NCBI RefSeq assembly: GCF_001282785.1
Contig: NZ_CVUA01000001.1
Span: forward strand, 1 to 64,000
Direction of reading: 5' to 3'
DNA: 64,000 nucleotides
Source of the DNA: Halolamina sediminis
Lineage (GTDB): Archaea; Halobacteriota; Halobacteria; Halobacteriales; Haloferacaceae
Part shown: in pieces, positions 31,867 to 40,988 of the stretch
How positions within the stretch are numbered: position 1 is the first letter of the stretch
Layout of the letters: the number at the start of each line of letters is the position of its first letter
Made by a program: the position numbers and the translations under genes
Notes under the pieces: model-generated
What the model saw: the letters and a program-made list of their open reading frames with translations, nothing else
Databases searched by the model: none
What the model was told of the DNA's origin: nothing

Positions 31867-32616
31867 ATGCCAAACCCAGGCACGGAGCAGATATGGTTGT
31901 GGCTCGGCACAGTCGGAATGTTCGTCGGGATGCTCTACTTCATCGCCCGCGGCTGGGGCGAGACCGACGAGCGCAGACAGGAGTTCTACATCGTGACCAT
32001 ATTCATCACGGCGATCGCGTTCGTGAACTATCTCGCGATGGCGTTGGGGTTCGGCTTGACCACGGTGACCATCGCGGGCGAGGAACTCCCCATCTACTGG
32101 GCACGGTACACTGACTGGTTCTTCACGACGCCGCTGTTGCTGCTCGACCTCGGCCTGCTCGCCGGGGCGACCCGGAACGAACTGTCCAGCCTCGTCGGCC
32201 TCGACATGCTGATGATCGGCACCGGCGCCGTCGCCACCCTCTCGGCGGGGGCGGGCGCGTTCAGCGTCGGCGCGCGCCGACTGATCTGGTGGGGCGTGAG
32301 CACGGGCTTCCTGCTCGTTCTGCTGTACATGCTGTACGGCACGCTGGACGACCGCGTCGACGAACTCGGCGGCGACGTACGCTCGACGTTCGAGACGCTC
32401 CGGACGCTCATCGTGGTCATCTGGCTGGTCTACCCGGTCTGGTGGCTGGTGGGCACGGAGGGGCTGGACATCGTCGGCATCAACATCGAGACGGCGGGGT
32501 TCATGGTGCTCGACCTGACCGCGAAGGTCGGCTTCGGCTACATCCTGCTGTCCAGTCGGAAAGCCCTCGACGCCGTGAGTTCGAGCAGCGAAGCGAGCGC
32601 CGAACCGGCCGACTGA
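31867..32616 (+). CDS. bop: Bacteriorhodopsin, light-driven proton pump
   Basis: The product has 249 residues and seven membrane helices. [20 protein letters not shown] gives the primary acceptor Asp-83 (Asp-85 of Halobacterium numbering), the Thr-Thr-Pro turn and the proton donor Asp-94 (Asp-96), so it is an outward proton pump rather than halorhodopsin or a sensory type. [11 protein letters not shown] carries the retinal Lys-220. Both release-group glutamates are present (GTEGLDI and NIETAGF), as is the Asp-115 equivalent (GLDMLMIG). The leader before the start is very short. It lies between bat and crtY/brp, which supply regulation and retinal. Confidence 0.97.
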   Translation: MPNPGTEQIWLWLGTVGMFVGMLYFIARGWGETDERRQEFYIVTIFITAIAFVNYLAMALGFGLTTVTIAGEELPIYWARYTDWFFTTPLLLLDLGLLAGATRNELSSLVGLDMLMIGTGAVATLSAGAGAFSVGARRLIWWGVSTGFLLVLLYMLYGTLDDRVDELGGDVRSTFETLRTLIVVIWLVYPVWWLVGTEGLDIVGINIETAGFMVLDLTAKVGFGYILLSSRKALDAVSSSSEASAEPAD

Positions 32617-32692
32617 CCGGTCGGCGCCTGCGGCACCAGTCGAACTCGACGGGGGTCCAACGGCCCCCGATCCGCGGCCACTCCCCCATCCA

Positions 32693-33457
32693 ATGACCGG
32701 CCTCACCTATCCTCAGTTCCACGCGGCGTTCGTGCTCCCGGCAGTGCTCACACTCCTCGCGGCGACGACGGTATCGCGCCGTCACGCCCCCGGACGGACC
32801 GTCTGGGTCAGCGGCGCGAGCCGGACGTACTGGCTCGACGTGGCGCTGCTGGTGGTGCTGGCGGTCGTCTACACGACGCCGTGGGACAACTTCCTCATCG
32901 CACAGGGAGTCTGGGGGTACGGGCCCGGGCGGATCCTCGCCCGGATCGGCTACGCGCCGGTCTCGGAGTACGCCTTCTTCGGCGCCCAGACGGTCCTGAC
33001 CGCGCTGTGGCTTTCGCATCTGCGGATGGACCCTCCCGACGGCGTCGGGGAGCGAACTCAGCGACGCCGCCACGGCGAACGCGTGTTCGGGGTCGTCCTC
33101 GCGGGCGCACTGGGCGCGCTGGGGCTGTGGTGGCTCGGGAGCGACTCGACGTTCTATCTCGGCGCGATCGTCGCGTGGGCGGCGCCGGTGCTCGCGCTCC
33201 AGTGGGCCGTCGGCGCCCCGGCGCTGCTCGACCGCCGGCGGACCGTTCTGCTGGGGGTCGGAGTGCCGTCACTGTACCTCTCGATCGCCGACCGGATCGC
33301 AATCGGGCAGGGCGTCTGGGAGCTCTCCGCGACGTACACGACCGGCGTGACCCCCGCCGGCCTTCCGGTCGAGGAGGCGCTGTTCTTCGTCGTGACGAAC
33401 GTGTTCGTTGTCCAAGGGTTGGTGCTGGCCCGCTGGGTGCGTGACGAATGGGCGTGA
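32693..33457 (+). CDS. crtY: Lycopene beta-cyclase, CrtYcd-type
   Basis: The product has 254 residues and about seven membrane helices. The two halves carry the paired motifs of the heterodimer-type cyclase fused in one chain: TTPWDNFLIAQGVWGYGPGR with PVSEYAFF in the first, and SIADRIAIGQGVWELS with LPVEEALFFVVTNVFVVQG in the second. It cyclises lycopene to beta-carotene, the precursor of retinal. It overlaps brp by 10 nt and lies 76 bp after bop, so pigment synthesis and opsin form one module. Confidence 0.9.
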   Translation: MTGLTYPQFHAAFVLPAVLTLLAATTVSRRHAPGRTVWVSGASRTYWLDVALLVVLAVVYTTPWDNFLIAQGVWGYGPGRILARIGYAPVSEYAFFGAQTVLTALWLSHLRMDPPDGVGERTQRRRHGERVFGVVLAGALGALGLWWLGSDSTFYLGAIVAWAAPVLALQWAVGAPALLDRRRTVLLGVGVPSLYLSIADRIAIGQGVWELSATYTTGVTPAGLPVEEALFFVVTNVFVVQGLVLARWVRDEWA

Positions 33458-34572
33458 ACAGCCGCGAGGACGCCACGTGGTCGGGGAGTGACGCGTCGGC
33501 GACGGAGCGGGCCCAACAGTTCGAGACCGTCGTCGGCCGCCCGGTCAGGCTGCTGTTTCTCGCGCTGACTGGCGTCGGCGCGCTGGTCGCCGCGACCGGG
33601 CTCTCGCTGCCGACGTGGGCGCGGTACCTCCCGCTAGCGCTGACGGTCGTGCTGTTCGGCCTCCCACACGGGGCGATCGACCATTTCGTCCCCGCACGGC
33701 TCGGGGCCGCGGTGCCGATCGACTCCGCCCGGCGGAGTGCTGTGGCGGTGGGGCTGCTCTACCTCCTGCTCGGGGGTGGCTACGCGCTCGTGTGGCTGGC
33801 GGCGCCGCGACTGGCGGCGCTGTCCTTCGTGGGGCTGACGTGGTTCCACTGGGGACAGGGCGACGTCTGGACGCTACGCCGGGTGTTCGGCGCCGATCAC
33901 CTCCGCGCTCGCTGGCTCCGGGCGGCGACGCTCGCCGTCCGTGGCGGGCTACCGATGCTGGTGCCGCTGCTGGCGTTCCCGGAGCGCTACCGGGCGGTGC
34001 TGTCGGCGTGGGTCGCGCTGTTCGCGGCGCCGCTGGACCTCCCGTGGCTGTTCGCACCGCGGACGCGTCTCGCGCTCGGCGCCGGGTTCGCGATCTACTG
34101 TGTCGGCACGCTTGGGGCGGGGCGACTGGCCGTCGACGGGCCGGGCGGTCGGCAGGGGTGGCGCGTCGACGCCGCCGAGGTCGGCCTGCTCTGGGCGTTC
34201 TTCCTGCTCGTCCCGCCGCTGGTGGCGGTGGGGCTGTACTTCGCCTGCTGGCACGCGCTCCGGCACGTGGCCCGACTGGTGCTGCTGGCGCCCGATCGGG
34301 AGCCGCCGAGGGAGTCGGTCGCGTTCGCGGTGTGGCTCTGGGGGGCGGTCCGGCGCTTCGCTCGCGAGGCTGCGCCGCTGACGGCGCTGTCGCTCGTCCT
34401 CCTCGGGGGGTTCGGCACGGTCGTTCCCGCGACGGTCGAGAACCTCCCGGAGTACGCGGCGCTGTACCTGGTGTTCGTCGCGGTCGTGACGCTGCCCCAC
34501 GTCGTGGTCGTGACGTTGATGGACCACGCGGAGGGGGTGTGGACCGACGACCGACCGAGTGACGGGGGCTGA
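33448..34572 (+). CDS. brp: Brp/Blh-type beta-carotene 15,15'-dioxygenase
   Basis: The product has 374 residues and eight or more membrane helices. VLFGLPHGAIDHFVPARLGA, LTWFHWGQGDVWTLRRVFGA and YFACWHALRHVARLVLLAPD place the histidines that bind the catalytic iron in Blh proteins, and the last helix ends VTLPHVVVVTLMDHAEG. The enzyme cleaves beta-carotene into two retinals, the bop chromophore. ATG 33448 lies inside the end of crtY, so translation is coupled. Confidence 0.92.
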   Translation: MGVNSREDATWSGSDASATERAQQFETVVGRPVRLLFLALTGVGALVAATGLSLPTWARYLPLALTVVLFGLPHGAIDHFVPARLGAAVPIDSARRSAVAVGLLYLLLGGGYALVWLAAPRLAALSFVGLTWFHWGQGDVWTLRRVFGADHLRARWLRAATLAVRGGLPMLVPLLAFPERYRAVLSAWVALFAAPLDLPWLFAPRTRLALGAGFAIYCVGTLGAGRLAVDGPGGRQGWRVDAAEVGLLWAFFLLVPPLVAVGLYFACWHALRHVARLVLLAPDREPPRESVAFAVWLWGAVRRFAREAAPLTALSLVLLGGFGTVVPATVENLPEYAALYLVFVAVVTLPHVVVVTLMDHAEGVWTDDRPSDGG

Positions 34573-34580
34573 GTTACGGC

Positions 34581-36950
34581 CTACTCCACCCGCACCGTCC
34601 GGTCCTCGCGAACGGGCGACAGCGGCAGTTCCGGGAACGTCACCTCGACGACGAATCGGAGTTCGTCCTCGTCGGCGCCGAAGACGGGCGCCGGCACCGT
34701 CTCCGAGTCGCCGAGATACGTCTCGGTGCCGGTCATCTCGGTCCCGTTGACCGTCACCCGGATGCCGACGCGGGCGCCGCCGCCGAGGTTCCGGACCGTC
34801 AGCTCACACATCTCGTTCTCGCCAGTCGCGATCGTCTCGGGGAACGCCCCCCAATCGACCGAGATCCGGGGCAGGTCACGGGCCGCGTCGGCGACGCGCT
34901 CGGCGACACTGTCGGAGAGCCCCGCGTTCGTGAGTTTCGCGGCGCCGGCGTCGACCAGCTCCGCGGGCGCGGCGTAGCCCGCGTCGGCCAGCGACTCCGC
35001 GCGCCCGGCGCCGACGCCCTCGATCGCGGTGAGCCCCACTGCCTCGCGCGGCACGCCGTGTTCGACGCGGGCCTCCATCCGGCGCACGAGGTTCGCAGCC
35101 CGCGGGCCCGCAAAGGCCGCGGCGAACTCCCGCAGCGCGGCGATCAGGCGGAGCGCGTTCTGCCGGATGATCCACGCGTCCGAGCGGAGGTCACTCGGCG
35201 TGCGGCCGTCGGTCGCGGCGTGGAGGATCGCGAGCACCTTGCGGTTGCCGTTCTCGAGGTCGGTCTCGACACCCGCGCCGTCGAGCGCGCGGTCGATCGC
35301 CTCGGTCTCGGACTGGCGGGCCGAGACGGAGTCGAACTCCCCCGCGGCGGCGACGGCCTCCAGCACGTCGTCGCCGGTCAGGCGCTCGCGCTCGCAGGCC
35401 TCGCGGAAGCGTTCGGCCGTGTCGAGGCGGAGGTAGTAGTTCGAGGCCAGCCGGCCGAGCGTCGTCGCCTCGACGCCGAGCTCGTCGTCGGTCTCGACGA
35501 ACCCCGAGTCCACGAGGCTCTCGACGGTCTCGCGCACGCGCTCGCGGAGGTTCTCGAAGTCGTACTCCTCGGGCTCTGACTTCGCCCGGACGTAGTAGAA
35601 CGTCGTCTCGACCCACGACATCACGTCGTCGAGCCCCTGTATCGTCCCCATCGCGACCTCGGCGTTGAGGTGGGTCTCGATGTCGCCCGCGAGCATCGAC
35701 TCGATCTCTTTCCCCTCCCGCAGCAGGGTGCGGTACTTGTCGGCGTCGTCGGCGTCGCAGATCACCCAGCCGTAGCCAACGTCGTCGTAGCCCGGCCGGC
35801 CGGCGCGGCCGAGCATCTGGAGCACGTCCAGCGGCGAGATGTCGACCTCGCCCTCCAGCGGGTCGTGGTACTTCGTGTCGCGGATGACGACACAGCGGGC
35901 GGGGAGGTTCACGCCCCACGCGAGCGTGGAGGTGGAGAACAGCAGTTGGATCTTCCCCTCCTTGAACCACTGCTCGACGAGGTTCTTGTCGTTCCGGGAG
36001 AGGCCGGCGTGGTGGAACGCGACGCCGTCGACGACGGAGTGGCGCAGCGTCTCGTTCTCGACCTCCTTGGCGGCGGTGTGGAAGTCGTAGTCGCCGCGGG
36101 AGCCCATCTCGATATCCCAGTCGGTGACCTCGTCGCGGGCCTTCTCAGCGGCGCGGACGGTGTCCTGCCGGGAGGAGACGAACACGAGCGACTGGCCCGC
36201 CTCGCGGATGTGTGGCTTCGCGAGGTCGAGCGCGCGGTAGAGCCGGCGGTACTTGTCCGCGAAGGAGTTCTCGCCGTGGCTGTACGTCTTCACGCCGGTC
36301 TCGAGGTCGACCGGGCGGTACTCGTCGCCGAACGCGAACGTGTTCGCCGGCGGCGCGTCGAGCCACTCCGCCACGTCCTCGACGTTGGGCATCGTCGCCG
36401 AGAGCGCGATAATTCGGGGTTCACAGAGCCGACGGAGCCGCGAGACGGTGACTTCGAGCACGGAGCCGCGCTTCTCGGAGTCGAGCAGGTGGACCTCGTC
36501 GATCACACAGCAGTCCACGTCGGTGATAAACCCGTAGCGGGCGGAGTCGTGTTTCCGCGTCGCGGAGTCGGTCTTCTCCGGCGTCATCACGAGGATGTCC
36601 GCGCGTTCCGCGCGGCGCGGGTCGAGGTCACGCTCGCCAGTGACGACGTACACCGAGTAGCCAAGCTCCTCGAAGCGGTCCCACTCGGCCTCCTTCTCGT
36701 TGGTCAGCGCCCGCATCGGCGCGATGAACAGGGCGGTGCCGCCCTCCTTCAGGGTCTTACAGATCGCCAGCTCCGCGAGCGCCGTCTTCCCGGAGGCGGT
36801 CGGCGCGCTCGCGACGACGTTCTCGTCGGTGTCGAGCAGGGCGGGCAGCGCCTCCCGCTGCATCGCGTTGAACTCCTCGAACGCGAACGCCTCGGCGAAC
36901 TCGGGGACGACGTCGGCGACGCGGGCCGTGGCGTCGGAGCGCTGAGACAC
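34581..36950 (-). CDS. Ski2-family ATP-dependent helicase
   Basis: The product has 789 residues. The Q-region FEEFNAMQREALPALL, Walker A SAPTASGKTALAEL, APMRALTNEKEAEW, MTPEKTD, DEVH box (CVIDEVHLLDSEKRG), SATMPN, then VFVSSRQDTVRAAEKARDE, STSTLAWGVNLPARCVVIRD and LQMLGRAGRPGYDDVGYG cover all superfamily 2 motifs. A winged-helix and Sec63-like helical part follow, with a helix-hairpin-helix (AIEGVGAGRAESLADAGYAA) and a C-terminal beta domain like that of Brr2/ASCC3. It is related to Hel308 but with the ski2-like tail. The substrate could be RNA or DNA. Confidence 0.9.
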   Translation of the reverse strand: MSQRSDATARVADVVPEFAEAFAFEEFNAMQREALPALLDTDENVVASAPTASGKTALAELAICKTLKEGGTALFIAPMRALTNEKEAEWDRFEELGYSVYVVTGERDLDPRRAERADILVMTPEKTDSATRKHDSARYGFITDVDCCVIDEVHLLDSEKRGSVLEVTVSRLRRLCEPRIIALSATMPNVEDVAEWLDAPPANTFAFGDEYRPVDLETGVKTYSHGENSFADKYRRLYRALDLAKPHIREAGQSLVFVSSRQDTVRAAEKARDEVTDWDIEMGSRGDYDFHTAAKEVENETLRHSVVDGVAFHHAGLSRNDKNLVEQWFKEGKIQLLFSTSTLAWGVNLPARCVVIRDTKYHDPLEGEVDISPLDVLQMLGRAGRPGYDDVGYGWVICDADDADKYRTLLREGKEIESMLAGDIETHLNAEVAMGTIQGLDDVMSWVETTFYYVRAKSEPEEYDFENLRERVRETVESLVDSGFVETDDELGVEATTLGRLASNYYLRLDTAERFREACERERLTGDDVLEAVAAAGEFDSVSARQSETEAIDRALDGAGVETDLENGNRKVLAILHAATDGRTPSDLRSDAWIIRQNALRLIAALREFAAAFAGPRAANLVRRMEARVEHGVPREAVGLTAIEGVGAGRAESLADAGYAAPAELVDAGAAKLTNAGLSDSVAERVADAARDLPRISVDWGAFPETIATGENEMCELTVRNLGGGARVGIRVTVNGTEMTGTETYLGDSETVPAPVFGADEDELRFVVEVTFPELPLSPVREDRTVRVE

Positions 36951-37042
36951 TACTCGGAGTCGGGACGGCCACGGAGAAAGAGGTTTCCTTCGCGCGGGGG
37001 GCGAGGTCGTGAGCCCGCACCCGCGGTATGCCGACTACAGCG

Positions 37043-38476
37043 CTAATCCGCCGTCGCCACGTCCGCTGCACGGCGCATCATCCCCTCGCTCGTCGCGTAC
37101 TTGAAGTAGACCGCCAGCCCCAGCGCGGCGGCGACGTTCGACCCCGTCACCGCCCAGAAGATGGCGTCCATCCCCCAGCCGAGGCCCGGGGCGATCGAGA
37201 GACCGAACGCGCCGACGCCCAGCCCGACGGGCAGGGCGAGCACCGCGATCGGGAGCCGGATCCCCCAGTACTTCACGAGGTCGACGATCAGGCTGGTCTT
37301 GGTCCGGCGGGCGCCGTTGAGCCCCGCGAGCAGCATGTACGTGGCGCCGATGGCCCAGTAGCCGTACGCGAGGATCTCGAGGTAGCGGACCGCGTACGCC
37401 TGTCCCTGTTCGGAGATGTCGGGGACGAACACCTGCGTGAGCAGCTCGGGGACCAACAGTTGGACGACGCCAATCACCGCGAGCGCGACGGCGGCGATCC
37501 CGACGCCGATCCACGTCGCCCGCCGGGCGCGGTCGGGGCGGTCAGCGCCGAGGTTCTGCCCGACGACGCTCTGGCCGGCCTGCTGGAGCCCCTGTGCGGG
37601 GACGAACGCGATGGTCGCGATCCGGGCGCCGACGGTGTACGCCGCCAGCCCCGCGGCGCCGCCGACGACCGTGACGATCGCGACGACGACCAGCCGGACC
37701 GACTGGGAAGCCAGCCGCTGGCCCGCCGAGGGGAGGCCGATGTCGACCATCTCCCGGAACTCGTCGAGATCGAACCCCACGTCCGCGAGCGACAGCGAGA
37801 TCGAGCCGTGGTCGCCGGCGAGCCAGTAGAGCCCCAGCACCATCGACATCGTGTAGCCGAGCACGGTCGCGAGGGCCGCGCCCGCGACGCCGAGTTCGGG
37901 GAACACCCAGACCCCGAAGATCAGCAGCGGGTCGAGCACGAGGTTGCCGCCGATCGCGAGGAAGTTGAGGTACATCGCCGTCTTGGAGTCCCCCGCACCG
38001 ACGAAGCCCATCTCCACGGTATCGCTGACGGAAGTGAACGGAAAGAGGAGCATGTACGCCGAGAGGTACGCCGCGGCCTGTGGCGCCACGTCGGGCCCGG
38101 CGCCGAGCAGGCGGACCAGCGGCCCCGCGTTGGGCGCGACCAGCAGCGTGATGACCGCGCCGGAGACCAGCGCCAGCGCGATCCCGTGGAACACCGCCTT
38201 CCGCGCGTCCGATCGGTTCTCGCCGCCGATCCGCTGGGAGACGAGCACCTGTGTCCCGACCATCGCCGCCATCAGCGGCACCATCACCAGCGCCATGATC
38301 GGCTGGTTCAGCCCGACAGCACCGACCGCACCGTCGCCGAGGCGGCCGAGCCAGAACACGTCGGCCGCGGAGTTGGCCACCTGCACGAGGTTCTGAGCCA
38401 CCAGCGGCGCCGCGAGGACGAGCAGTGCACGAGAGAGTCGGCCCTCGGTGATGTCGCCGGGGTCGAGATCGAACAT
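37043..38476 (-). CDS. MATE family efflux transporter
   Basis: The product has 477 residues from ATG 38476 (MFDLDPGDITEGRLSRALLV). Twelve hydrophobic helices fall in two repeats; NSAADVFWLGRLGDGAVGAV and VGLNQPIMALVMVPLMAAMV with QRIGGENRSDARKAV are the family's first-repeat signature, and VPAQGLQQAGQSVVGQNLGA that of the second. It exports cationic compounds using a Na+ or H+ gradient. The longer in-frame reading upstream of 38476 covers an AT-rich promoter-like stretch and the lipA start on the other strand, so it is rejected. Confidence 0.9.
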   Translation of the reverse strand: MFDLDPGDITEGRLSRALLVLAAPLVAQNLVQVANSAADVFWLGRLGDGAVGAVGLNQPIMALVMVPLMAAMVGTQVLVSQRIGGENRSDARKAVFHGIALALVSGAVITLLVAPNAGPLVRLLGAGPDVAPQAAAYLSAYMLLFPFTSVSDTVEMGFVGAGDSKTAMYLNFLAIGGNLVLDPLLIFGVWVFPELGVAGAALATVLGYTMSMVLGLYWLAGDHGSISLSLADVGFDLDEFREMVDIGLPSAGQRLASQSVRLVVVAIVTVVGGAAGLAAYTVGARIATIAFVPAQGLQQAGQSVVGQNLGADRPDRARRATWIGVGIAAVALAVIGVVQLLVPELLTQVFVPDISEQGQAYAVRYLEILAYGYWAIGATYMLLAGLNGARRTKTSLIVDLVKYWGIRLPIAVLALPVGLGVGAFGLSIAPGLGWGMDAIFWAVTGSNVAAALGLAVYFKYATSEGMMRRAADVATAD

Positions 38477-38591
38477 CCAGTATCGTACCCACATTAAGCA
38501 GGGGGAACAAATACCCATCGGAGCGGAAACAAAGTGGCAGGGCGGTCGAACGAACCGCACGCTTTTCACGAGTGCGACCCCAGTACCGGCT

Positions 38592-39542
38592 ATGAGCAGC
38601 CGCAGGCGGAAGCCCGACTGGCTCAAGAGCCAGCCGCCGACCGGGCAACGGTTCACCGACATCAAGCAGACGCTCCGGGACCGGGACCTCCACACCGTCT
38701 GCGAGGAAGCGAACTGCCCCAACATGGGCGAGTGCTGGTCCGGCCGGGACGGCCCGGGCACGGGCCCCGGCACCGCGACGTTCATGCTGATGGGCGAGCG
38801 CTGTTCGCGGGGCTGTAACTTCTGTGACGTGGCCACCGGCGGGATGGAGCCGCTGGACCCCGACGAGCCCGAAAACGTCGCCGAGGCCGTCGGCGAGATC
38901 GGGCTGGACTACGTCGTCCTCACCTCCGTCGACCGCGACGACCTCGACGACGGCGGCGCCGCCCACTTCGCGGAGACGATCCGGGAGTGCAAGCAGCGCA
39001 ACCCCGGCACGCTCGTCGAAGTCCTCATCCCGGACTTCGGCGGCGACGAGGACGCGGTCCGGCAGATCATCGACGCCGAACCGGACGTGATCGCCCACAA
39101 CGTCGAGACCGTCGAACGCCTCCAGTGGCCGGTCCGGGACCGCCGCGCGAACTACGAGCAGACCCTCGACGTGCTCGAACAGGTCGACTGCGAGTCCGAC
39201 ATCTACACGAAGACCAGCCTGATGCTCGGGCTCGGGGAGTACGACCACGAGATCTACCGGACGCTCTCGGATCTGCGGCAGGTCGGCGTCGACGTGGTGA
39301 CGTTCGGGCAGTACCTCCAGCCCTCCCGTTCCCACCTTGACGTGTTCGAGTACGTCCACCCCGACGCGTTCGAGACGTGGCGGCAGGTCGCCGAGGAGGA
39401 ACTCGGCTTCCTCTACTGTGCCTCGGGCCCGATGGTGCGCTCCTCCTACAAGGCGGGGGAGCTGTTCGTGGACGCGCTCGTTCGCGACGGGAAAAGCCCC
39501 GAGCAGGCGCGGGAGGAGGCACGAGCAGCGGCGGGCGACTAG
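38592..39542 (+). CDS. lipA: Lipoyl synthase
   Basis: The product has 316 residues. The radical-SAM enzyme inserts two sulfurs into octanoyl-E2. The auxiliary cluster cysteines are in HTVCEEANCPNMGECWSGRD and the radical-SAM cluster in GERCSRGCNFCDVATG; the C-terminal RSSYKAGE Ser is the conserved auxiliary cluster ligand. It stands 336 bp before the operon whose E2 protein needs lipoate, so supply and demand are physically linked. Confidence 0.95.
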   Translation: MSSRRRKPDWLKSQPPTGQRFTDIKQTLRDRDLHTVCEEANCPNMGECWSGRDGPGTGPGTATFMLMGERCSRGCNFCDVATGGMEPLDPDEPENVAEAVGEIGLDYVVLTSVDRDDLDDGGAAHFAETIRECKQRNPGTLVEVLIPDFGGDEDAVRQIIDAEPDVIAHNVETVERLQWPVRDRRANYEQTLDVLEQVDCESDIYTKTSLMLGLGEYDHEIYRTLSDLRQVGVDVVTFGQYLQPSRSHLDVFEYVHPDAFETWRQVAEEELGFLYCASGPMVRSSYKAGELFVDALVRDGKSPEQAREEARAAAGD

Positions 39543-39878
39543 CCAATCACGGCTCGCGACCTGTCGCGCGTTCCCTCGTGCGACCGCGGAGCTTGCTGTC
39601 GGGACTGTTTGGATACCCCAGTCGCGGCTTGTGACCAGTCGTCGACGACCCCGCCTCAGTCCTTCCCAAACGTTCGTCCAGTTTCTCGCGTGACACCGGC
39701 CATCGGTCGACGGGAACCGCGGTATTCGGGGGTCGAAATGGGAAAACGTGAGAATATGCCAGTCCTTCTCGGAAGAACACAACTACGGGCGGGGGATTTC
39801 TGCCCATAATAAACCTTTTACGAAAGCACTATACCCCCGGCGAGGGAAAATCCGCCCTATGGAGAGGAGGGTCAAGCC
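39543..39878 (+). promoter_or_regulatory. Upstream region of the pdhABCD operon
   Basis: A 336-bp spacer without a plausible gene. A TATA-like cataataaacc lies at 39805-39815 in an AT-rich stretch, and a strong GGAGAGGAGG at 39861-39870 precedes the GTG start at 39879. The first 200 bp show only GC-rich, unremarkable sequence. Confidence 0.5.
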
Positions 39879-40988
39879 GTGAGTACGATACAGCGCGATC
39901 CCGAGAACCGGGTACAGGTGCTCGACGAGGACGGCAACCTCGTGGGCGAGCCCCCGGAGATCGACGAGGAGACGATGCTGGACATCTACCGGGACATGAA
40001 GCTCGCCCGGCACTTCGACGAGCGGGCGGTCAGCCTCCAGCGACAGGGGCGGATGGGGACGTATCCGCCGCTGTCGGGACAGGAGGGCGCCCAGATCGGC
40101 TCGGCGTACGCGCTGGCCGAGGACGACTGGATGGTGCCGTCCTACCGCGAACACGGGGCCGCAGTCGTGCGGGGCCTGCCGCTGAAGCAGACGCTACTGT
40201 ACTGGATGGGGTACGAGGCGGGCAACGACGTGCCCGAGGACACGAACATCCTCCCCGTCGCGGTCCCCATCGCGAGCCAGATCCCCCACGCGGCGGGGCT
40301 GGCGTGGTCTTGGAAGCTGCAGGGCCACGACGACACTGCGGGTATCTGCTACTTCGGCGACGGCGCCACTAGCGAGGGTGACTTCCACGAGGGGCTGAAC
40401 TTCGCCGGCGTCTACGACGTGCCGATGGTGTTCTTCTGTAACAACAACCAGTGGGCGATCTCGGTGCCCCGCGAGAAGCAGACCGCCTCCGAGACGCTCG
40501 CCCAGAAGGCTGACGCCTACGGCTTCGAGGGCGTGCAGGTCGACGGGATGGACCCGCTGGCCGTCTACAAGGTCACGCAGGACGCCCTCGAGAAGGCCCG
40601 GGACCCCGACGAGGACCAGCTCCGGCCGACGATGATCGAGGCGGTGCAGTACCGCTTCGGCGCCCACACCACCGCGGACGACCCGACGGTGTACCGCGAC
40701 GACGAGGAGGTCGAACGCTGGAAAGCCAAGGACCCGATCCCGCGGCTGGAGGCGTACCTCCGGAGCGAGGACGTCCTCGACGACGAGAAAGTCGCCGAGG
40801 TCGAGGAGACCGTCGAGCAGCGGGTCTCCGACGCGATCGACGAGGCGGAGTCCGAGCCCCGGCCCGAGCCGGAGGAGATGTTCGAACACGCCTACGCTGA
40901 CCTCCCGCCGGCGCTGCAGGAACAGCGCGAGGAGTTCGTCGCGGCAGTCGATCGACACGGCAAGGACGCGTTCCTGGAGGAAGAATGA
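39879..40988 (+). CDS. pdhA: 2-oxoacid dehydrogenase E1 alpha subunit
   Basis: The product has 369 residues from GTG 39879. The thiamine-diphosphate site is CYFGDGATSEGDFHEGLNFA with FFCNNNQWAIS, preceded by GTYPPLSGQEGAQIGSAYAL and PSYREHGAAVVRGLP. With E1 beta it decarboxylates a 2-oxo acid and transfers the acyl group to lipoyl-E2. Haloarchaeal complexes of this type may prefer branched-chain or other 2-oxo acids rather than pyruvate, because pyruvate is handled by ferredoxin oxidoreductase. It overlaps the next gene as ATGA. Confidence 0.93.
   Translation: MSTIQRDPENRVQVLDEDGNLVGEPPEIDEETMLDIYRDMKLARHFDERAVSLQRQGRMGTYPPLSGQEGAQIGSAYALAEDDWMVPSYREHGAAVVRGLPLKQTLLYWMGYEAGNDVPEDTNILPVAVPIASQIPHAAGLAWSWKLQGHDDTAGICYFGDGATSEGDFHEGLNFAGVYDVPMVFFCNNNQWAISVPREKQTASETLAQKADAYGFEGVQVDGMDPLAVYKVTQDALEKARDPDEDQLRPTMIEAVQYRFGAHTTADDPTVYRDDEEVERWKAKDPIPRLEAYLRSEDVLDDEKVAEVEETVEQRVSDAIDEAESEPRPEPEEMFEHAYADLPPALQEQREEFVAAVDRHGKDAFLEEE

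Noticed and set aside
29514-31910. 798-codon minus-strand frame opposite bat
   Set aside because: Arg/Gly/Val-rich shadow without motifs; bat has recognisable PAS, GAF and HTH domains.
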